Source: Klenkia soli (lineage in GTDB: Bacteria > Actinomycetota > Actinomycetes > Mycobacteriales > Geodermatophilaceae). From it: DNA of 64,000 bases. Shown piece after piece: positions 25,512 to 34,081 of this stretch. Location of the stretch: positions 19,408 through 83,407 of the forward strand of contig NZ_FNIR01000016.1 in assembly GCF_900103975.1 (NCBI RefSeq), in the 5' to 3' direction. The notes beneath the pieces are model-generated. The model was not told the DNA's origin, did no database searches, and worked only from the letters and a program-made list of their open reading frames with translations. A program made the position numbers and the translations under genes. Positions within the stretch are counted from its first letter, which is position 1. Each line of letters begins with the position of its first letter.

Positions 25512-26737
25512 CGGGCCGGCTCCAGCAGCGCGACGCACTCCACGTGGGCGGTCATGGGGAAGGCGTCGTAGGCGCGCAGACCGGTGAGCCGCCAGCCGGC
25601 CTCGGCGAAGACCGCGACGTCGCGGGCCAGCGACGCGGGGTCGCAGGCCACGTAGACCACGGCCCGGGCCCCGGTGTCGGCCAGCACGGCGCTCACCTCG
25701 CGCCCGGCCCCCGACCGCGGGGGGTCCAGGACGACGACGTCGGGCGGGCCGTCCAGCTCGGCCAGCAGCTCGGTGAGCCCCTCGGCGTCGACGTCGCCCT
25801 GCCAGACCTCGGCCTGCGGGAGGTCGGACAGGTTGTCCGAGGCCGCGGCGCACGCACCGGCGTCGGACTCCACGCAGACCACCTGACCCGCCGCCCCGAC
25901 CCCGGCGGCCAACGAGCCGCCGAACAGGCCGGCTCCCGCGTAGAGGTCCAGCACCCGCTCCCCCGACCGCACCCCGGCGAACCCGGCGACCGCGCCCACG
26001 AGGGCGTCGGCCGCGGCGGGGTGGACCTGCCAGAACCCGGTGCCCTCGACCTGCCAGTCGCGGTGCCAGGCCTTGCGCTCGGCCCGCGACCCGGTGGCCC
26101 CGGCACCGGACGGCCGGACGACCCGGGTGGACTGCGGGTGGCCCCGGCGGTCCAGCGTCGTGGTGGTCACGCCGCCGACGGAGTCCACGGCCACGTCCAC
26201 CGCCCCGGCGCCGTCCCAGCGGCGGCCCAGCACGGCGTCGGCCGCGGGCTCGACGGTGATCGGGCAGTCGTCGAGCACGAACACCTCGCGGGAGCGGTGC
26301 GGCCGCAGGCCGGGCCGACCGGACCGGTCGACCGCGAAGCGGGCGCGGGACCGCCAGCGCAGCGGTCCACCGGGCAGCTCCTCGACGTCGAGGGAGACGT
26401 CCATGCCGGCCAGCCGGGCGAACTGCTCGGTGACGACGTCGCCCTTGAGCCGGCGCTGCGCGGCCGGGTCGACGTGCTGCCAGTCGCACCCCCCGCACCG
26501 GCCCGGGCCCGAGGACGAGCACGGCCGCTCGACCCGGTCCGGCGAGGGGTCCAGCACCTCGACGGCGTCGGCGCGGCAGTAGCCGGCGTGCCGGTCCTCG
26601 GTGACGGCGACGACGACCCGCTCACCGGGCAGCGCGTGCCGCACGAAGACCACCCGGCCCTCGTGCCGGGCCACGCAGTGCCCGCCGTGCGCCACCGGTC
26701 CGACCGTCACCTCGAACCGCTCGCCCAGCCAGGTCAT
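25508..26737 (-). CDS. 23S rRNA/tRNA uridine-5-methyltransferase (RlmD/TrmA type)
   Basis: A 409-residue SAM-dependent RNA methyltransferase. The N-terminal TRAM domain (about 1-60: GPVAHGGHCVARHEGRVVF) binds RNA; cysteines in GRCGGCDWQH with C91 and the DDCPI cysteine suggest a [4Fe-4S] cluster. The SAM site is VLDLYAGAGLFGG, the release motif VLDPPRSGAG, and the catalytic cysteine is in YVACDPASLARD. Whether the target is 23S rRNA U1939/U747 or tRNA U54 cannot be told. Its ATG overlaps the APC transporter stop by 4 nt. Confidence 0.9.
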   Translation of the reverse strand: MTWLGERFEVTVGPVAHGGHCVARHEGRVVFVRHALPGERVVVAVTEDRHAGYCRADAVEVLDPSPDRVERPCSSSGPGRCGGCDWQHVDPAAQRRLKGDVVTEQFARLAGMDVSLDVEELPGGPLRWRSRARFAVDRSGRPGLRPHRSREVFVLDDCPITVEPAADAVLGRRWDGAGAVDVAVDSVGGVTTTTLDRRGHPQSTRVVRPSGAGATGSRAERKAWHRDWQVEGTGFWQVHPAAADALVGAVAGFAGVRSGERVLDLYAGAGLFGGSLAAGVGAAGQVVCVESDAGACAAASDNLSDLPQAEVWQGDVDAEGLTELLAELDGPPDVVVLDPPRSGAGREVSAVLADTGARAVVYVACDPASLARDVAVFAEAGWRLTGLRAYDAFPMTAHVECVALLEPAR

Positions 26738-28746
26738 GGGGGGTCCGTCGTGATGCCGCGGCGCAGGTCACCCGGGGCCACCCCCGGCCGCATGGCGTCC
26801 TCGCGGTCCCGGGAACCCTCGAGCTGCCAGGGCACGGTGGTGATCATGACCCCGGGTTGGAACTGCAGCCGGGCGCGCAGCCGCAGCGCGCTCTGGTTGT
26901 GCAGCACGTTCTCGAACCAGTGGCCCACCACGTACTGCGGCACGAAGACCACCACCAGCTCGCGCGGGCTGTCGCGGCGGATGTCCTTGACGAAGTCCAG
27001 CACCGGCCGGGTGATCTCCCGGTAGGGCGACTCGAGCACCGTCAGGGGCACCGGGATGTCGTAGCGGTCCCAGTCGGCCTGCAGCGCCCGGGTGTCGGCG
27101 TCGTCCACGTTGACGGTGAGCGCGGTGAGCTGGTCGGGCCGGGTGGCCCGGGCGAAGGCCAGGGCCCGCAGCGTGGGCTTGTGCACCTTGCTCACCAGGA
27201 CGACGGCGTGCACCTTCGAGGGCAGAGTGCGGGAGTCACCGCTGGGCACCAGCTGCTCGGCCACCTGCGTGTAGTGCCGGTTGATCTGGCGCATCAGCAG
27301 GTAGATGAACGGCATCGCGACGATGACGATCCAGGCGCCGCGGGTGAACTTGGTCAGCACGATGATGATCAGCACGATCGTGGTGATCGAGCCGCCGAGG
27401 GCGTTGATGACCTGCGAGCGGCGCATGCGGGCCCGCTCGACGCCCTCGACCAGCTTCATCTCGCGCTTCCAGTGCCGCACCATGCCCCACTGGCCGATGG
27501 TGAAGCTGGTGAACACCCCGACGATGTAGAGCTGGATCAGCCGGGTCGAGTCGGCCTGGAAGGCGACCAGCATGACCACGGCGAAGCCCGACAGCAGCAG
27601 GATCCCGTTGCTGTAGACCAGCTTGTCGCCGCGGGTGTGCAGCTGCTTGGGCATGAAGCGGTCCTGCGCCAGCACCGAGCCCAGCAGCGGGAACCCGTTG
27701 AACGCGGTGTTCGCCGCCAGGATCAGCACCAGGGCGGTCGCCGCCTGGATGTAGTAGAAGCCGATCCCGTCGCTGCCGAACACCGCGCCGGAGACCTGGG
27801 CGATGACGGTCAGCTGGGGCTGGGTCTCGCAGTTGGCGAAGCCCTCGAGGTCGCAGGGGAACTCGGCGTACTTGACCCCGGAGAACAGCGCCAGCGCGGT
27901 CACCCCGGCGAACATGGCCGCCGCGATGCCGCCCATGAGGGCCAGCGTGGTGGCGGCGTTCTTCGACTTCGGCGGGCGGAACGCCGGCACCCCGTTGGCG
28001 ATCGCCTCGACGCCGGTCAACGCGGTGCAGCCCGAGGCGAAGGCGCGCAGCACGAAGAAGATCAGCGCGAGGCCGGCCAGGTTGGAGTACTCGGGCTCGG
28101 GCGTGATCGTGTAGCTCGCGCTCTCGGCGACGAGCGAGGCGTCGGTGAAGAAGTACTTTATTAACCCGGTCACGACCATGACCAGGATGCCGGCCACGAA
28201 CAGGTAGGTGGGGACGGCGAAGCTCTTGCCCGACTCACGCACCCCGCGCAGGTTCGCCGCGGCCAGGAACGCCACCAGCCCGACGGCGATGACCACGCGG
28301 TGCTGGGCCAGCCCCGGGAACGCCGAGATGATGTTGTCGGTGCCGGAGGCGACCGAGACCGCCACCGTCATCACGTAGTCGGTGAGCAGCGCGCTGGCCA
28401 CCACCAGCGAGGCGAACCGCCCGTGGTTCTTGGCCGCCACCTCGTAGTCACCCCCGCCGGAGGGGTAGGCGTGCACCACCTGGCGGTAGGACAGCACCAC
28501 CACGACCAGCAGCAGGACGACGGCCACGGCCAGCCACGGCGCCAGGAAGAGGAAGGCCGACCCGGCGAGGGTCAGCACGATGAGGATCTCCTGGGTGGCG
28601 TAGGCCACCGAGGAGAGCGGGTCGCTGGCGAAGATCGGGAGCGCCAGGCGCTTGGGGAGCAACGACTCGCCGGCCTTGTCGCTGCGGACCGGTCGGCCGA
28701 GGACGAGACGTTTGGGGAGTTGTCCGAGGTCGGACAGCGAAGGCAC
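26734..28746 (-). CDS. APC-superfamily permease, KimA-like
   Basis: About 670 residues: 12 membrane segments (about 45-500) and a cytoplasmic C-terminal domain of about 160 residues that resembles a universal-stress-like fold (HAVVLVSKVHKPTLRAL..., VVVFVPQYVVGHWFENVLHNQ). Motifs are LPIFASDPLSSVAYATQEIL and YPSGGGDYEVAAKNHG. The size and layout match the KimA (YdaO) potassium importer group, and two TrkA-type RCK genes lie divergently next door, supporting a potassium role; an amino acid substrate is the alternative. The start may be GTG 28746 or ATG 28776; neither has a clear ribosome site. Confidence 0.85.
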   Translation of the reverse strand: MPSLSDLGQLPKRLVLGRPVRSDKAGESLLPKRLALPIFASDPLSSVAYATQEILIVLTLAGSAFLFLAPWLAVAVVLLLVVVVLSYRQVVHAYPSGGGDYEVAAKNHGRFASLVVASALLTDYVMTVAVSVASGTDNIISAFPGLAQHRVVIAVGLVAFLAAANLRGVRESGKSFAVPTYLFVAGILVMVVTGLIKYFFTDASLVAESASYTITPEPEYSNLAGLALIFFVLRAFASGCTALTGVEAIANGVPAFRPPKSKNAATTLALMGGIAAAMFAGVTALALFSGVKYAEFPCDLEGFANCETQPQLTVIAQVSGAVFGSDGIGFYYIQAATALVLILAANTAFNGFPLLGSVLAQDRFMPKQLHTRGDKLVYSNGILLLSGFAVVMLVAFQADSTRLIQLYIVGVFTSFTIGQWGMVRHWKREMKLVEGVERARMRRSQVINALGGSITTIVLIIIVLTKFTRGAWIVIVAMPFIYLLMRQINRHYTQVAEQLVPSGDSRTLPSKVHAVVLVSKVHKPTLRALAFARATRPDQLTALTVNVDDADTRALQADWDRYDIPVPLTVLESPYREITRPVLDFVKDIRRDSPRELVVVFVPQYVVGHWFENVLHNQSALRLRARLQFQPGVMITTVPWQLEGSRDREDAMRPGVAPGDLRRGITTDPP

Positions 28747-28868
28747 GCGGCGATCGTACGGACGCTGCATGTGCACGCGGCCCCGGCCACGTCATGTCGC
28801 CGGTGTAGCTTCGCGCGCTGTACGGCCCGGCGGTCCGCGTCGGCCGGCAGGACCCGCGGGGAGTGCAC

Positions 28869-29537
28869 GTGCACGTGGTCGTCATGGGCTGCGGCCGGGT
28901 CGGTTCGGCCATCGCGCGGCGCCTGGAGGAGATCGGGCACAGCGTCGCGGTCATCGACCAGAACGCCGAGGCCTTCCGCCGGCTGGGCCCCGAGTTCAAC
29001 GGCCGCCAGGTCACCGGTCTCGGCTTCGACCGGCAGACGCTGCTGGACGCCGGCATCGACTCCGCCGGCGCCTTCGCCGCGGTGAGCAGCGGCGACAACT
29101 CCAACATCATCAGCGCCCGGGTCGCGCGCGAGACGTTCGGCGTCGAGCACGTCGTGGCCCGCATCTACGACTCCAAGCGGGCCGAGGTCTACGAGCGCAT
29201 GGGCATCCCCAGCGTGGCGACCGTCCCGTGGACGGTCAGCCGGCTGATGCGCGAGCTGCTCAGCGTCAAGGTGACCGAGATCTGGCGCGAGCCCACCGGC
29301 AAGGTGCTGCTCATGCGGGTCACCGTCACCGACGGCTGGGTCGGCCGTCCGCTGGCCGACCTGGAGAAGGCCAGCGGCGCCCGTGCCGCCTGGCTGGTGC
29401 GCTTCGGCGAGGCCCAGCTCCCCCGGCCCAGCACCGTGCTGCAGACCGGCGACCACCTGGTGGTCGCCGCCACCGACGAGATCGCCGTCGCCGTGCACGA
29501 CGTCGTCGAGAACGCACCCGAGGGAGGGCAGCACTGA
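28869..29537 (+). CDS. TrkA-type RCK potassium regulator, first copy
   Basis: A 222-residue cytoplasmic protein with an NAD-binding RCK_N Rossmann fold (VVVMGCGRVGSAIARRL, DQNAEAFRRL, SSGDNSNIISARVARE) and an RCK_C domain in the last about 80 residues. Such proteins gate potassium transporters in response to nucleotides. GTG 28869 sits 7 nt after GGGGA, better than GTG 28863. It corresponds to mycobacterial ceoB. The stop overlaps the next start by 1 nt (TGATG). Confidence 0.9.
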   Translation: MHVVVMGCGRVGSAIARRLEEIGHSVAVIDQNAEAFRRLGPEFNGRQVTGLGFDRQTLLDAGIDSAGAFAAVSSGDNSNIISARVARETFGVEHVVARIYDSKRAEVYERMGIPSVATVPWTVSRLMRELLSVKVTEIWREPTGKVLLMRVTVTDGWVGRPLADLEKASGARAAWLVRFGEAQLPRPSTVLQTGDHLVVAATDEIAVAVHDVVENAPEGGQH

Positions 29538-30202
29538 TGCGCGTCGCCATCGTGGGCGCCGGCGCCGTGGGGCGCTCGATAGCCGGGGAGCTGCTGGGCA
29601 ACGGCCACGCCGTCATGCTCATCGAGAAGAACGCCGCCAAGGTGCGGGCCAAGGCCGTCCCCGGCGCCGAGTGGGTGCAGGCCGACGCCTGCGAGGTCAG
29701 CGCCCTCGAGGAGGCCCACCTGGCCACCTGCGACGTCGTCATCGCCGCCACCGGTGACGACAAGGCCAACCTGGTCGTCTCGCTGCTGGCGAAGACGGAG
29801 TTCGCGGTCAACCGCGTGGTGGCCCGGGTGAAGGACCCCCGCAACGAGTGGCTCTACACAGAGGCGTGGGGCGTGGACGTCGCCGTCTCCACCCCGCGCG
29901 TGCTGGCCGCGCTCGTCGAGGAGGCCGTGACCGTCGGCGACGTCGTCCGGCTGATGAGCTTCCGCAAGGGTGCGGCCAACCTGACCGAGATCACCCTCGC
30001 CGACGACACCCCGTGGGTCGGCCGCCCACTGCGCGACGTCCCGCTGCCCCGCGAGACGGTGCTGACGGCCATCCTGCGCGGCGAGCGGGTCATCACCCCG
30101 ACCCCGGACGAACCCCTCGAGGCCGGCGACGAGCTGCTCTTCATCATGCACGGCGACGTCGAGGAGGACCTGCAGGAGGTCCTGTCCGGCAAGCCCGTCT
30201 AG
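29537..30202 (+). CDS. TrkA-type RCK potassium regulator, second copy
   Basis: A 221-residue paralogue of the gene before it, corresponding to mycobacterial ceoC. The N-terminus VAIVGAGAVGRSIAGELLG is the RCK_N dinucleotide motif; VIAATGDDKANLVVSLLAK follows; the RCK_C part ends EDLQEVLSGKPV. The two proteins probably form a mixed ring controlling one transporter. The 3' end lies against a REP-like palindrome, and a near copy of the last about 8 codons recurs at 30261-30284 after it, suggesting that the present stop codon was supplied by the element. Confidence 0.9.
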   Translation: MRVAIVGAGAVGRSIAGELLGNGHAVMLIEKNAAKVRAKAVPGAEWVQADACEVSALEEAHLATCDVVIAATGDDKANLVVSLLAKTEFAVNRVVARVKDPRNEWLYTEAWGVDVAVSTPRVLAALVEEAVTVGDVVRLMSFRKGAANLTEITLADDTPWVGRPLRDVPLPRETVLTAILRGERVITPTPDEPLEAGDELLFIMHGDVEEDLQEVLSGKPV

Positions 30203-30284
30203 GCCCCGTCCAGAGGCTCGCCGCGAGCTCGCGAGCGGTGAGGAGGACGGGGTCCTTCCTCTGCAGGAGGTCCTGTCGGGCAAG
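30170..30284. repeat. REP-like palindrome flanked by 24-bp duplication
   Basis: Two 24-bp direct copies (30170-30193 inside the gene, 30261-30284 beyond it) differ at one base. Between them is a 67-nt segment with arms CCCCGTCC (30204-30211) and GGACGGGG (30245-30252) and the 12-bp palindrome CGCGAGCTCGCG (30222-30233). This looks like a palindromic element that duplicated its target on insertion. A second hairpin at 35751-35815 shares GGGTCCTTC. Confidence 0.7.
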
Positions 30285-30302
30285 CGGCTGGACTGAGCCG
30301 GG

Positions 30303-31058
30303 TCAGGCGGTGGTGCGGTGGCGGTGCAGGCGGGCGACGGCCCAGAGGGTGACCACCAGCGCCACGCCGGTGACCGGTAGCCCGAGCACCAGGGACGACG
30401 TCCCCAGCAGGGCCACCTCGTCGCGCCAGTAGAGGAACCCCTGCACCGCTGCGCGCACCACGAAGGTCGCTGCCCAGAGCAGGGTCAGCCAGGTGTAGAC
30501 CCGCATCATGCGGCGGTCGGTGCGCCAGTGCCGCTCGGGGGCCGCGTCGGGCTCCCGCAGGGTCGCCTCGTCGTCCTGGGCCCGGACCTCGGCCACCCGG
30601 GCCTTCGCCCGGCCCCGGAGCGACCCCTTGAGGCTGTGGTCGGCCATCGAGCCGAGGTGGCTGGGGGCCAGGAACTCGGCGGCGACGCCGACCAGCGGCC
30701 ACCGCACCAGCACCGAGCCCAGCAGCAGCACGCCCAGGCCGGCGTTGCGGATCAGCCCGACCACGAAGAAGTCGCGGGCCTCGCCCGACGCACGGGCGAT
30801 GGCCACCGCGATGGCCACCCCGATCAGCCCGCTGAAGGCCTGCTGCAGGCTCTCCTTGCGGAGCAGCCGCAACCCGAAGACCAGCAGGGCCGCACCGAGC
30901 GCGGCCCAGATGCCGACGGTCAGCCCGCCGAAGCCGTTGGCCACCACGAAGGCCACCGTGGGCAGCGAGACGTCGACCATGCCGCGCCAGCCCCCGAGGG
31001 AGTCCAGCACCAGGTCACGGTCGAACGCGGGGGCCTTGCGGCCGGCGGGTCGGCTCAC
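30303..31058 (-). CDS. DUF3159 family membrane protein
   Basis: A 251-residue membrane protein with about six hydrophobic segments. The family signature lies at LVLDSLGGWRGMVDVSLPT and IWAALGAALLVFGLRLLRK. A polar insert (about 140-185) separates the last two segments. The function is unknown; it is conserved in Actinobacteria next to dut and the trkA pair (Rv2693c-like). Its GTG overlaps the OB-fold gene's stop by 4 nt, and it is the last gene of the dut operon. Confidence 0.88.
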   Translation of the reverse strand: MSRPAGRKAPAFDRDLVLDSLGGWRGMVDVSLPTVAFVVANGFGGLTVGIWAALGAALLVFGLRLLRKESLQQAFSGLIGVAIAVAIARASGEARDFFVVGLIRNAGLGVLLLGSVLVRWPLVGVAAEFLAPSHLGSMADHSLKGSLRGRAKARVAEVRAQDDEATLREPDAAPERHWRTDRRMMRVYTWLTLLWAATFVVRAAVQGFLYWRDEVALLGTSSLVLGLPVTGVALVVTLWAVARLHRHRTTA

Positions 31059-31432
31059 CCGGCGCCCAGCTCGTACCAGGGGTTGTAGATGACCTTGCGG
31101 CCCTCGAAGGAGGCGAACCGCCCGCGGGCGCTCAGGGTACGGCCGGGCTCGATGCCCGGGATCCGCCGGCGCCCGAGCCAGACCAGGGTGACCGACCCGG
31201 AGCCGTCGAACAGCTCGGCCTCCAGGGTCGGCACGGTCTCGCGCGGGGTGTAGACCACCGACCGCAGCCGGCCGGTGACCGCCACGACCTTGCCCTTCTG
31301 GCAGCTGCCGACCGGCTCGCAGCCGGAGCTGGCCACGTCGGACTGCAGCTCCTGCGCGTCGATCGTCGCGTCGTCGGCGGTCAGCTTGGCCAGCGTCTTG
31401 GACAGCCAGCTCTTCGGACGGGTCTCGGTCAC
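31055..31432 (-). CDS. OB-fold nucleic-acid-binding protein
   Basis: A 125-residue protein with a single OB fold: KVVAVTGRLRSVVY, LEAELFDGSGSVTLVWLGRR and GRTLSARGRFASFEGRKVIY, the pattern of RecG-wedge/tRNA-anticodon-type domains. The N-terminal 40 residues are polar with CEPVGSCQ. It corresponds to mycobacterial Rv2694c. GTG 31432 overlaps the DUF3710 stop by 4 nt, so the four genes from dut to DUF3159 are translated as a chain. A role in nucleic acid maintenance is inferred from the fold. Confidence 0.85.
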   Translation of the reverse strand: MTETRPKSWLSKTLAKLTADDATIDAQELQSDVASSGCEPVGSCQKGKVVAVTGRLRSVVYTPRETVPTLEAELFDGSGSVTLVWLGRRRIPGIEPGRTLSARGRFASFEGRKVIYNPWYELGAG

Positions 31433-32139
31433 GCGTCCAGGGTAGGACCGCTGCGGCCCTTCGCCGCGGCCTGCTGGGCGGCGACCTGCTCGGCCGCCCG
31501 CGCGGGGAGCGTCATGGGCAGCTGCTCGCGCACCGGCATCGGGTCGGTCCCCCGGACGACGACGATGTTCCGGAAGGCCGCCTCCAGCGCGGCACCGGCC
31601 TCGGGGGTCTCGGCGGCCGGGCCGCTGATCATGCCCCGCAGGAACCACCGCGGACCGTCCACGCCGATGAAGCGGGCCGGTCGGTGGACCGCCTCGGCCG
31701 GCGCAGTCTGCCCCGGCTGGGGCGGCGGGCTGGCCTTGACGAACCCGGCCAGCTCCGGGCCGAAGGGACCCTCCCGCTCGGTGAGCGAGCCGCCCTGGCC
31801 GCCGGCGCTGGTGGCGAGGTCGGCCCGCACGCCGTCCCAGATGCCACCGGCCCGGGGGGCCGCGAAGGCCGAGACCTGGAGCAGGGAGTCCCCCTCGCGC
31901 AGGCTGGCCCCGATGACCTTCTGCTGCGCGTTGACGTCGACCCGCAGCTCCATGCCGGGGACGCCGGGCAGCTTCAGCGACCCCAGGTCCACGCGGGGGA
32001 CGCCGTCCTCGGGGGCGTCGGCGGAGTCCCAGGGCCCGGTGGTCTCGTCGCGCTCGCGCTCGCGCACCTGCGGCTCGGGCGGGACGCCGCGCTCGCGCAC
32101 GCTGCGCTCGATCCGGTTGCGCCGTCGTCCGAACGGCAT
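31429..32139 (-). CDS. DUF3710 family protein
   Basis: A 236-residue soluble protein of an actinobacterial family of unknown function. It has a basic and acidic N-terminal tail (about 50 residues), a conserved middle with VPRVDLGSLKLPGVPGMELRV and LLQVSAFAAPRAGGIWDGVR, and near the C-terminus RFIGVDGPRWFLRGMISG. It is 1 nt after the dut stop and is Rv2696c-like. The tight coupling with dut and an OB-fold protein suggests a nucleotide or DNA-related job, but no catalytic residues are evident. Confidence 0.88.
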   Translation of the reverse strand: MPFGRRRNRIERSVRERGVPPEPQVRERERDETTGPWDSADAPEDGVPRVDLGSLKLPGVPGMELRVDVNAQQKVIGASLREGDSLLQVSAFAAPRAGGIWDGVRADLATSAGGQGGSLTEREGPFGPELAGFVKASPPPQPGQTAPAEAVHRPARFIGVDGPRWFLRGMISGPAAETPEAGAALEAAFRNIVVVRGTDPMPVREQLPMTLPARAAEQVAAQQAAAKGRSGPTLDA

Positions 32140-32140
32140 G

Positions 32141-32608
32141 TCAGGCCTGCCCCTCTGTCGTGGTGGTGGTGCGCCCGGTGGAACCGTGCCCCCCGGTGCC
32201 CCGCCGGGTGGCCGGCAGGTCGGCCACCGGGGTGAACACGGCCCGCACGACCGGCTGGACGACCAGCTGGGCCACCCGGTCGCCGCGGCGGAGCCGGATG
32301 GTGGTGACCGGGTCGGTGTTCACCAGGTTGACCTTGATCTCGCCGCGGTACCCGGCGTCGATGGTGCCCGGCGCGTTCACCATGCCCAGGCCCAGCCGGT
32401 GGGCGAGGCCGGAGCGGGGGTGCACGAACCCGGCGTACCCCTCGGGGATGGCCACGGCGACCCCGGTGCCGACCAGCGCCCGCTGGTGCGGTGCCAGCTC
32501 GACGTCCTCGGTGATCGTGAGGTCGGCCCCCGCGTCGCCCGGGAGTGCGTAGGCGGGGACGACGGCGCCCTCGGCGAGGGTGACGGCGATCTCCAACGGG
32601 GACGACAC
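32141..32608 (-). CDS. dut: Deoxyuridine 5'-triphosphate nucleotidohydrolase
   Basis: A 155-residue trimeric dUTPase, converting dUTP to dUMP and pyrophosphate and so keeping uracil out of DNA. All five family motifs are visible: [42 protein letters not shown] and the C-terminal P-loop-like [14 protein letters not shown] 32608 has TAGCCT 6 nt upstream. That hexamer contains the stop codon TAG of the preceding gene, so dut has its own promoter inside the gene end. It heads the dut-DUF3710-OB-DUF3159 chain. Confidence 0.95.
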   Translation of the reverse strand: MSSPLEIAVTLAEGAVVPAYALPGDAGADLTITEDVELAPHQRALVGTGVAVAIPEGYAGFVHPRSGLAHRLGLGMVNAPGTIDAGYRGEIKVNLVNTDPVTTIRLRRGDRVAQLVVQPVVRAVFTPVADLPATRRGTGGHGSTGRTTTTTEGQA

Positions 32609-32614
32609 GGGGCG

Positions 32615-32620
32615 AGGCTA
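32615..32620 (-). promoter_or_regulatory. -10 element, leaderless dut
   Basis: TAGCCT on the minus strand, 6 nt before GTG 32608; its first three bases are the stop codon of the gene at 32618-33511. Confidence 0.55.
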
Positions 32621-33511
32621 GTGCCGGCCGGGCGCGCGCGGGACCGGCCCCCGCAGATCGGCGAGGACCGCCTCGGCGAGCTGCCCGGTGGCCTTGCGGT
32701 TGCTGCGCGCGGCCAGCCCCGCGCCGATCATCAGCGGGGCGGCCGAGGAGACGTTGCGGGCCAGCCGCCGGGTCACCCGGCGGCGCAGCGCGTTCACCCC
32801 GGCGCTGCCCAGGGTGGCGAGCAGACCGCCGCCGCCGGGACCGGACTCGACGGCGCGCTGGCGCGTCCAGCTGGTCAGGTAGGCACCGGCGCGCGCCCGC
32901 GCGTCGCCCTCGGCGGGCCGGCCGTGCAGCTCGTGCAGCTCGCCGATCAGCACCACCTCGACCGCGGCCACCAGGACCGTCTCGGCCCCGAGCTCCAGCG
33001 GCAGCGCGATCATCGACGGCGGCGCGAACCACTGCGCAGCGGTCAGCCCGCCGGTGGCGGCCCCGATGCCGGCGGTGATGCGGGCGTACCGCGTGACCAG
33101 CGCGTCGGCCACGGCCGCCTCGTCCATGCCCGGGTACGCGGCCCGCAGGCGGGCGGCGTCGCGGATGGGCAACCGCGGGGCGGCGGCGTGCAGCAGGTCG
33201 GTGAGGACGGTCCCCGGGTGCCACCCCGGACCGGTGTCCCCGGCCCGGTCGCTCCCCCGGCCCTCGTCGTCCCGGCCCTCGTCGTCCCGGCCGCTCCCGC
33301 GCGCCGCCGTGCCGACGGCCGCGACCACGTCGCGCAGCACCGCCGCCGCCCGGCCGCCCTTGCCGGTCGGCTCCTGGCCGTCGGGGCGGTCCCCCAGCAG
33401 CCCGGCCACCGCGTCGGCCACCGACCGCGCGGCCCGCGCGAGCGGTCCGGCGGTCGGCTCGTCGTCGACGACGGGGCGGGGCGGGGGGACGTCCCGCGGC
33501 GGCAGGGTCAC
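32618..33511 (-). CDS. Hypothetical protein, actinobacterial
   Basis: A 297-residue protein of unknown function. The first about 95 residues are Pro/Asp/Arg-rich and probably disordered. The conserved part (about 100-280) includes LPIRDAARLRAAYPGMDEAA, hydrophobic helices AGIGAATGGLTAAQW and IALPLELGAETVLVAAVEVV, and LIGELHELHG, which could be membrane-associated. The GTG start lies 1 nt after the DUF4193 stop, so the two genes are co-transcribed. Confidence 0.75.
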   Translation of the reverse strand: MTLPPRDVPPPRPVVDDEPTAGPLARAARSVADAVAGLLGDRPDGQEPTGKGGRAAAVLRDVVAAVGTAARGSGRDDEGRDDEGRGSDRAGDTGPGWHPGTVLTDLLHAAAPRLPIRDAARLRAAYPGMDEAAVADALVTRYARITAGIGAATGGLTAAQWFAPPSMIALPLELGAETVLVAAVEVVLIGELHELHGRPAEGDARARAGAYLTSWTRQRAVESGPGGGGLLATLGSAGVNALRRRVTRRLARNVSSAAPLMIGAGLAARSNRKATGQLAEAVLADLRGPVPRAPGRH

Positions 33512-33512
33512 C

Positions 33513-33812
33513 TCAGGCGCAGTCGCGGCAGATCAGCCGATCGCCCTTGGTGCTGGCCAGCCGGCTGCGGTGGTGGACCAGGAAGCAGCTGGAGCAGGTG
33601 AACTCGTCCTCCTGCTTCGGCAGCACCCGGACGGTGAGCTCCTCGTTGGACAGGTCGGCGCCGGGGAGCTCGAGCGCCTCGTTGAAGTCGGTCTCGTCGA
33701 CGTCGACCGACGAGGACTGCGCCTCGGCCCGTCGTGCCTTGAGCTCCTCCAGCGAGTCCTCGCCGAGCTCGTCGGCCTCGTTGCGTCGTGGGGCGTCGTA
33801 GTCGGTGGCCAT
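33513..33812 (-). CDS. DUF4193 family zinc-ribbon-like protein
   Basis: A 99-residue acidic protein of an actinobacterial family (Rv2699c-like). The N-terminus MATDYDAPRRNEADELG is typical. The C-terminal 35 residues contain CSSC and CRDC separated by 19 residues with HHRSRL between, the pattern of a zinc ribbon. The function is unknown. The ATG is preceded by GGAAGAGGGG. It is the first gene of a leftward unit and is divergent from the gene at 34082. Confidence 0.88.
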   Translation of the reverse strand: MATDYDAPRRNEADELGEDSLEELKARRAEAQSSSVDVDETDFNEALELPGADLSNEELTVRVLPKQEDEFTCSSCFLVHHRSRLASTKGDRLICRDCA

Positions 33813-34069
33813 GGTGTGCCCCTCTTCCTTCGTCGTCCGGGCCTGCGGGCCCGGGGTGCTGTGTGCCGGCGTCCCGGTGGCCGCGGTCTCGGGCCGCCCT
33901 GGACGTGCCCCGCGGCGGTTGCCGTCGGGACTCCGGCGTGGCCCCCAACGTGGCGGACCCCGCGTTTGTGCCCGACCCGGCGACCGTCACACACCGCGGC
34001 CGGACCGAACCGGTGCGTGGTGTCCCACAGCCCTGGAGCAGCGGCGTCCGGGCCAGGGGCGGCAGAGGT

Positions 34070-34075
34070 TACCCT
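34070..34075 (+). promoter_or_regulatory. -10 element, leaderless gene at 34082
   Basis: TACCCT ends 6 nt before ATG 34082. The rest of the 33813-34069 divergent gap shows no gene and no convincing -35. Confidence 0.5.
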
Positions 34076-34081
34076 GCGCCG

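Noticed and set aside
30170..30284. Phage or integrative-element attachment site
   Set aside because: No tRNA gene, integrase or phage genes are near; the segment between the repeats is only 67 nt and palindromic, which fits a REP-like element better.
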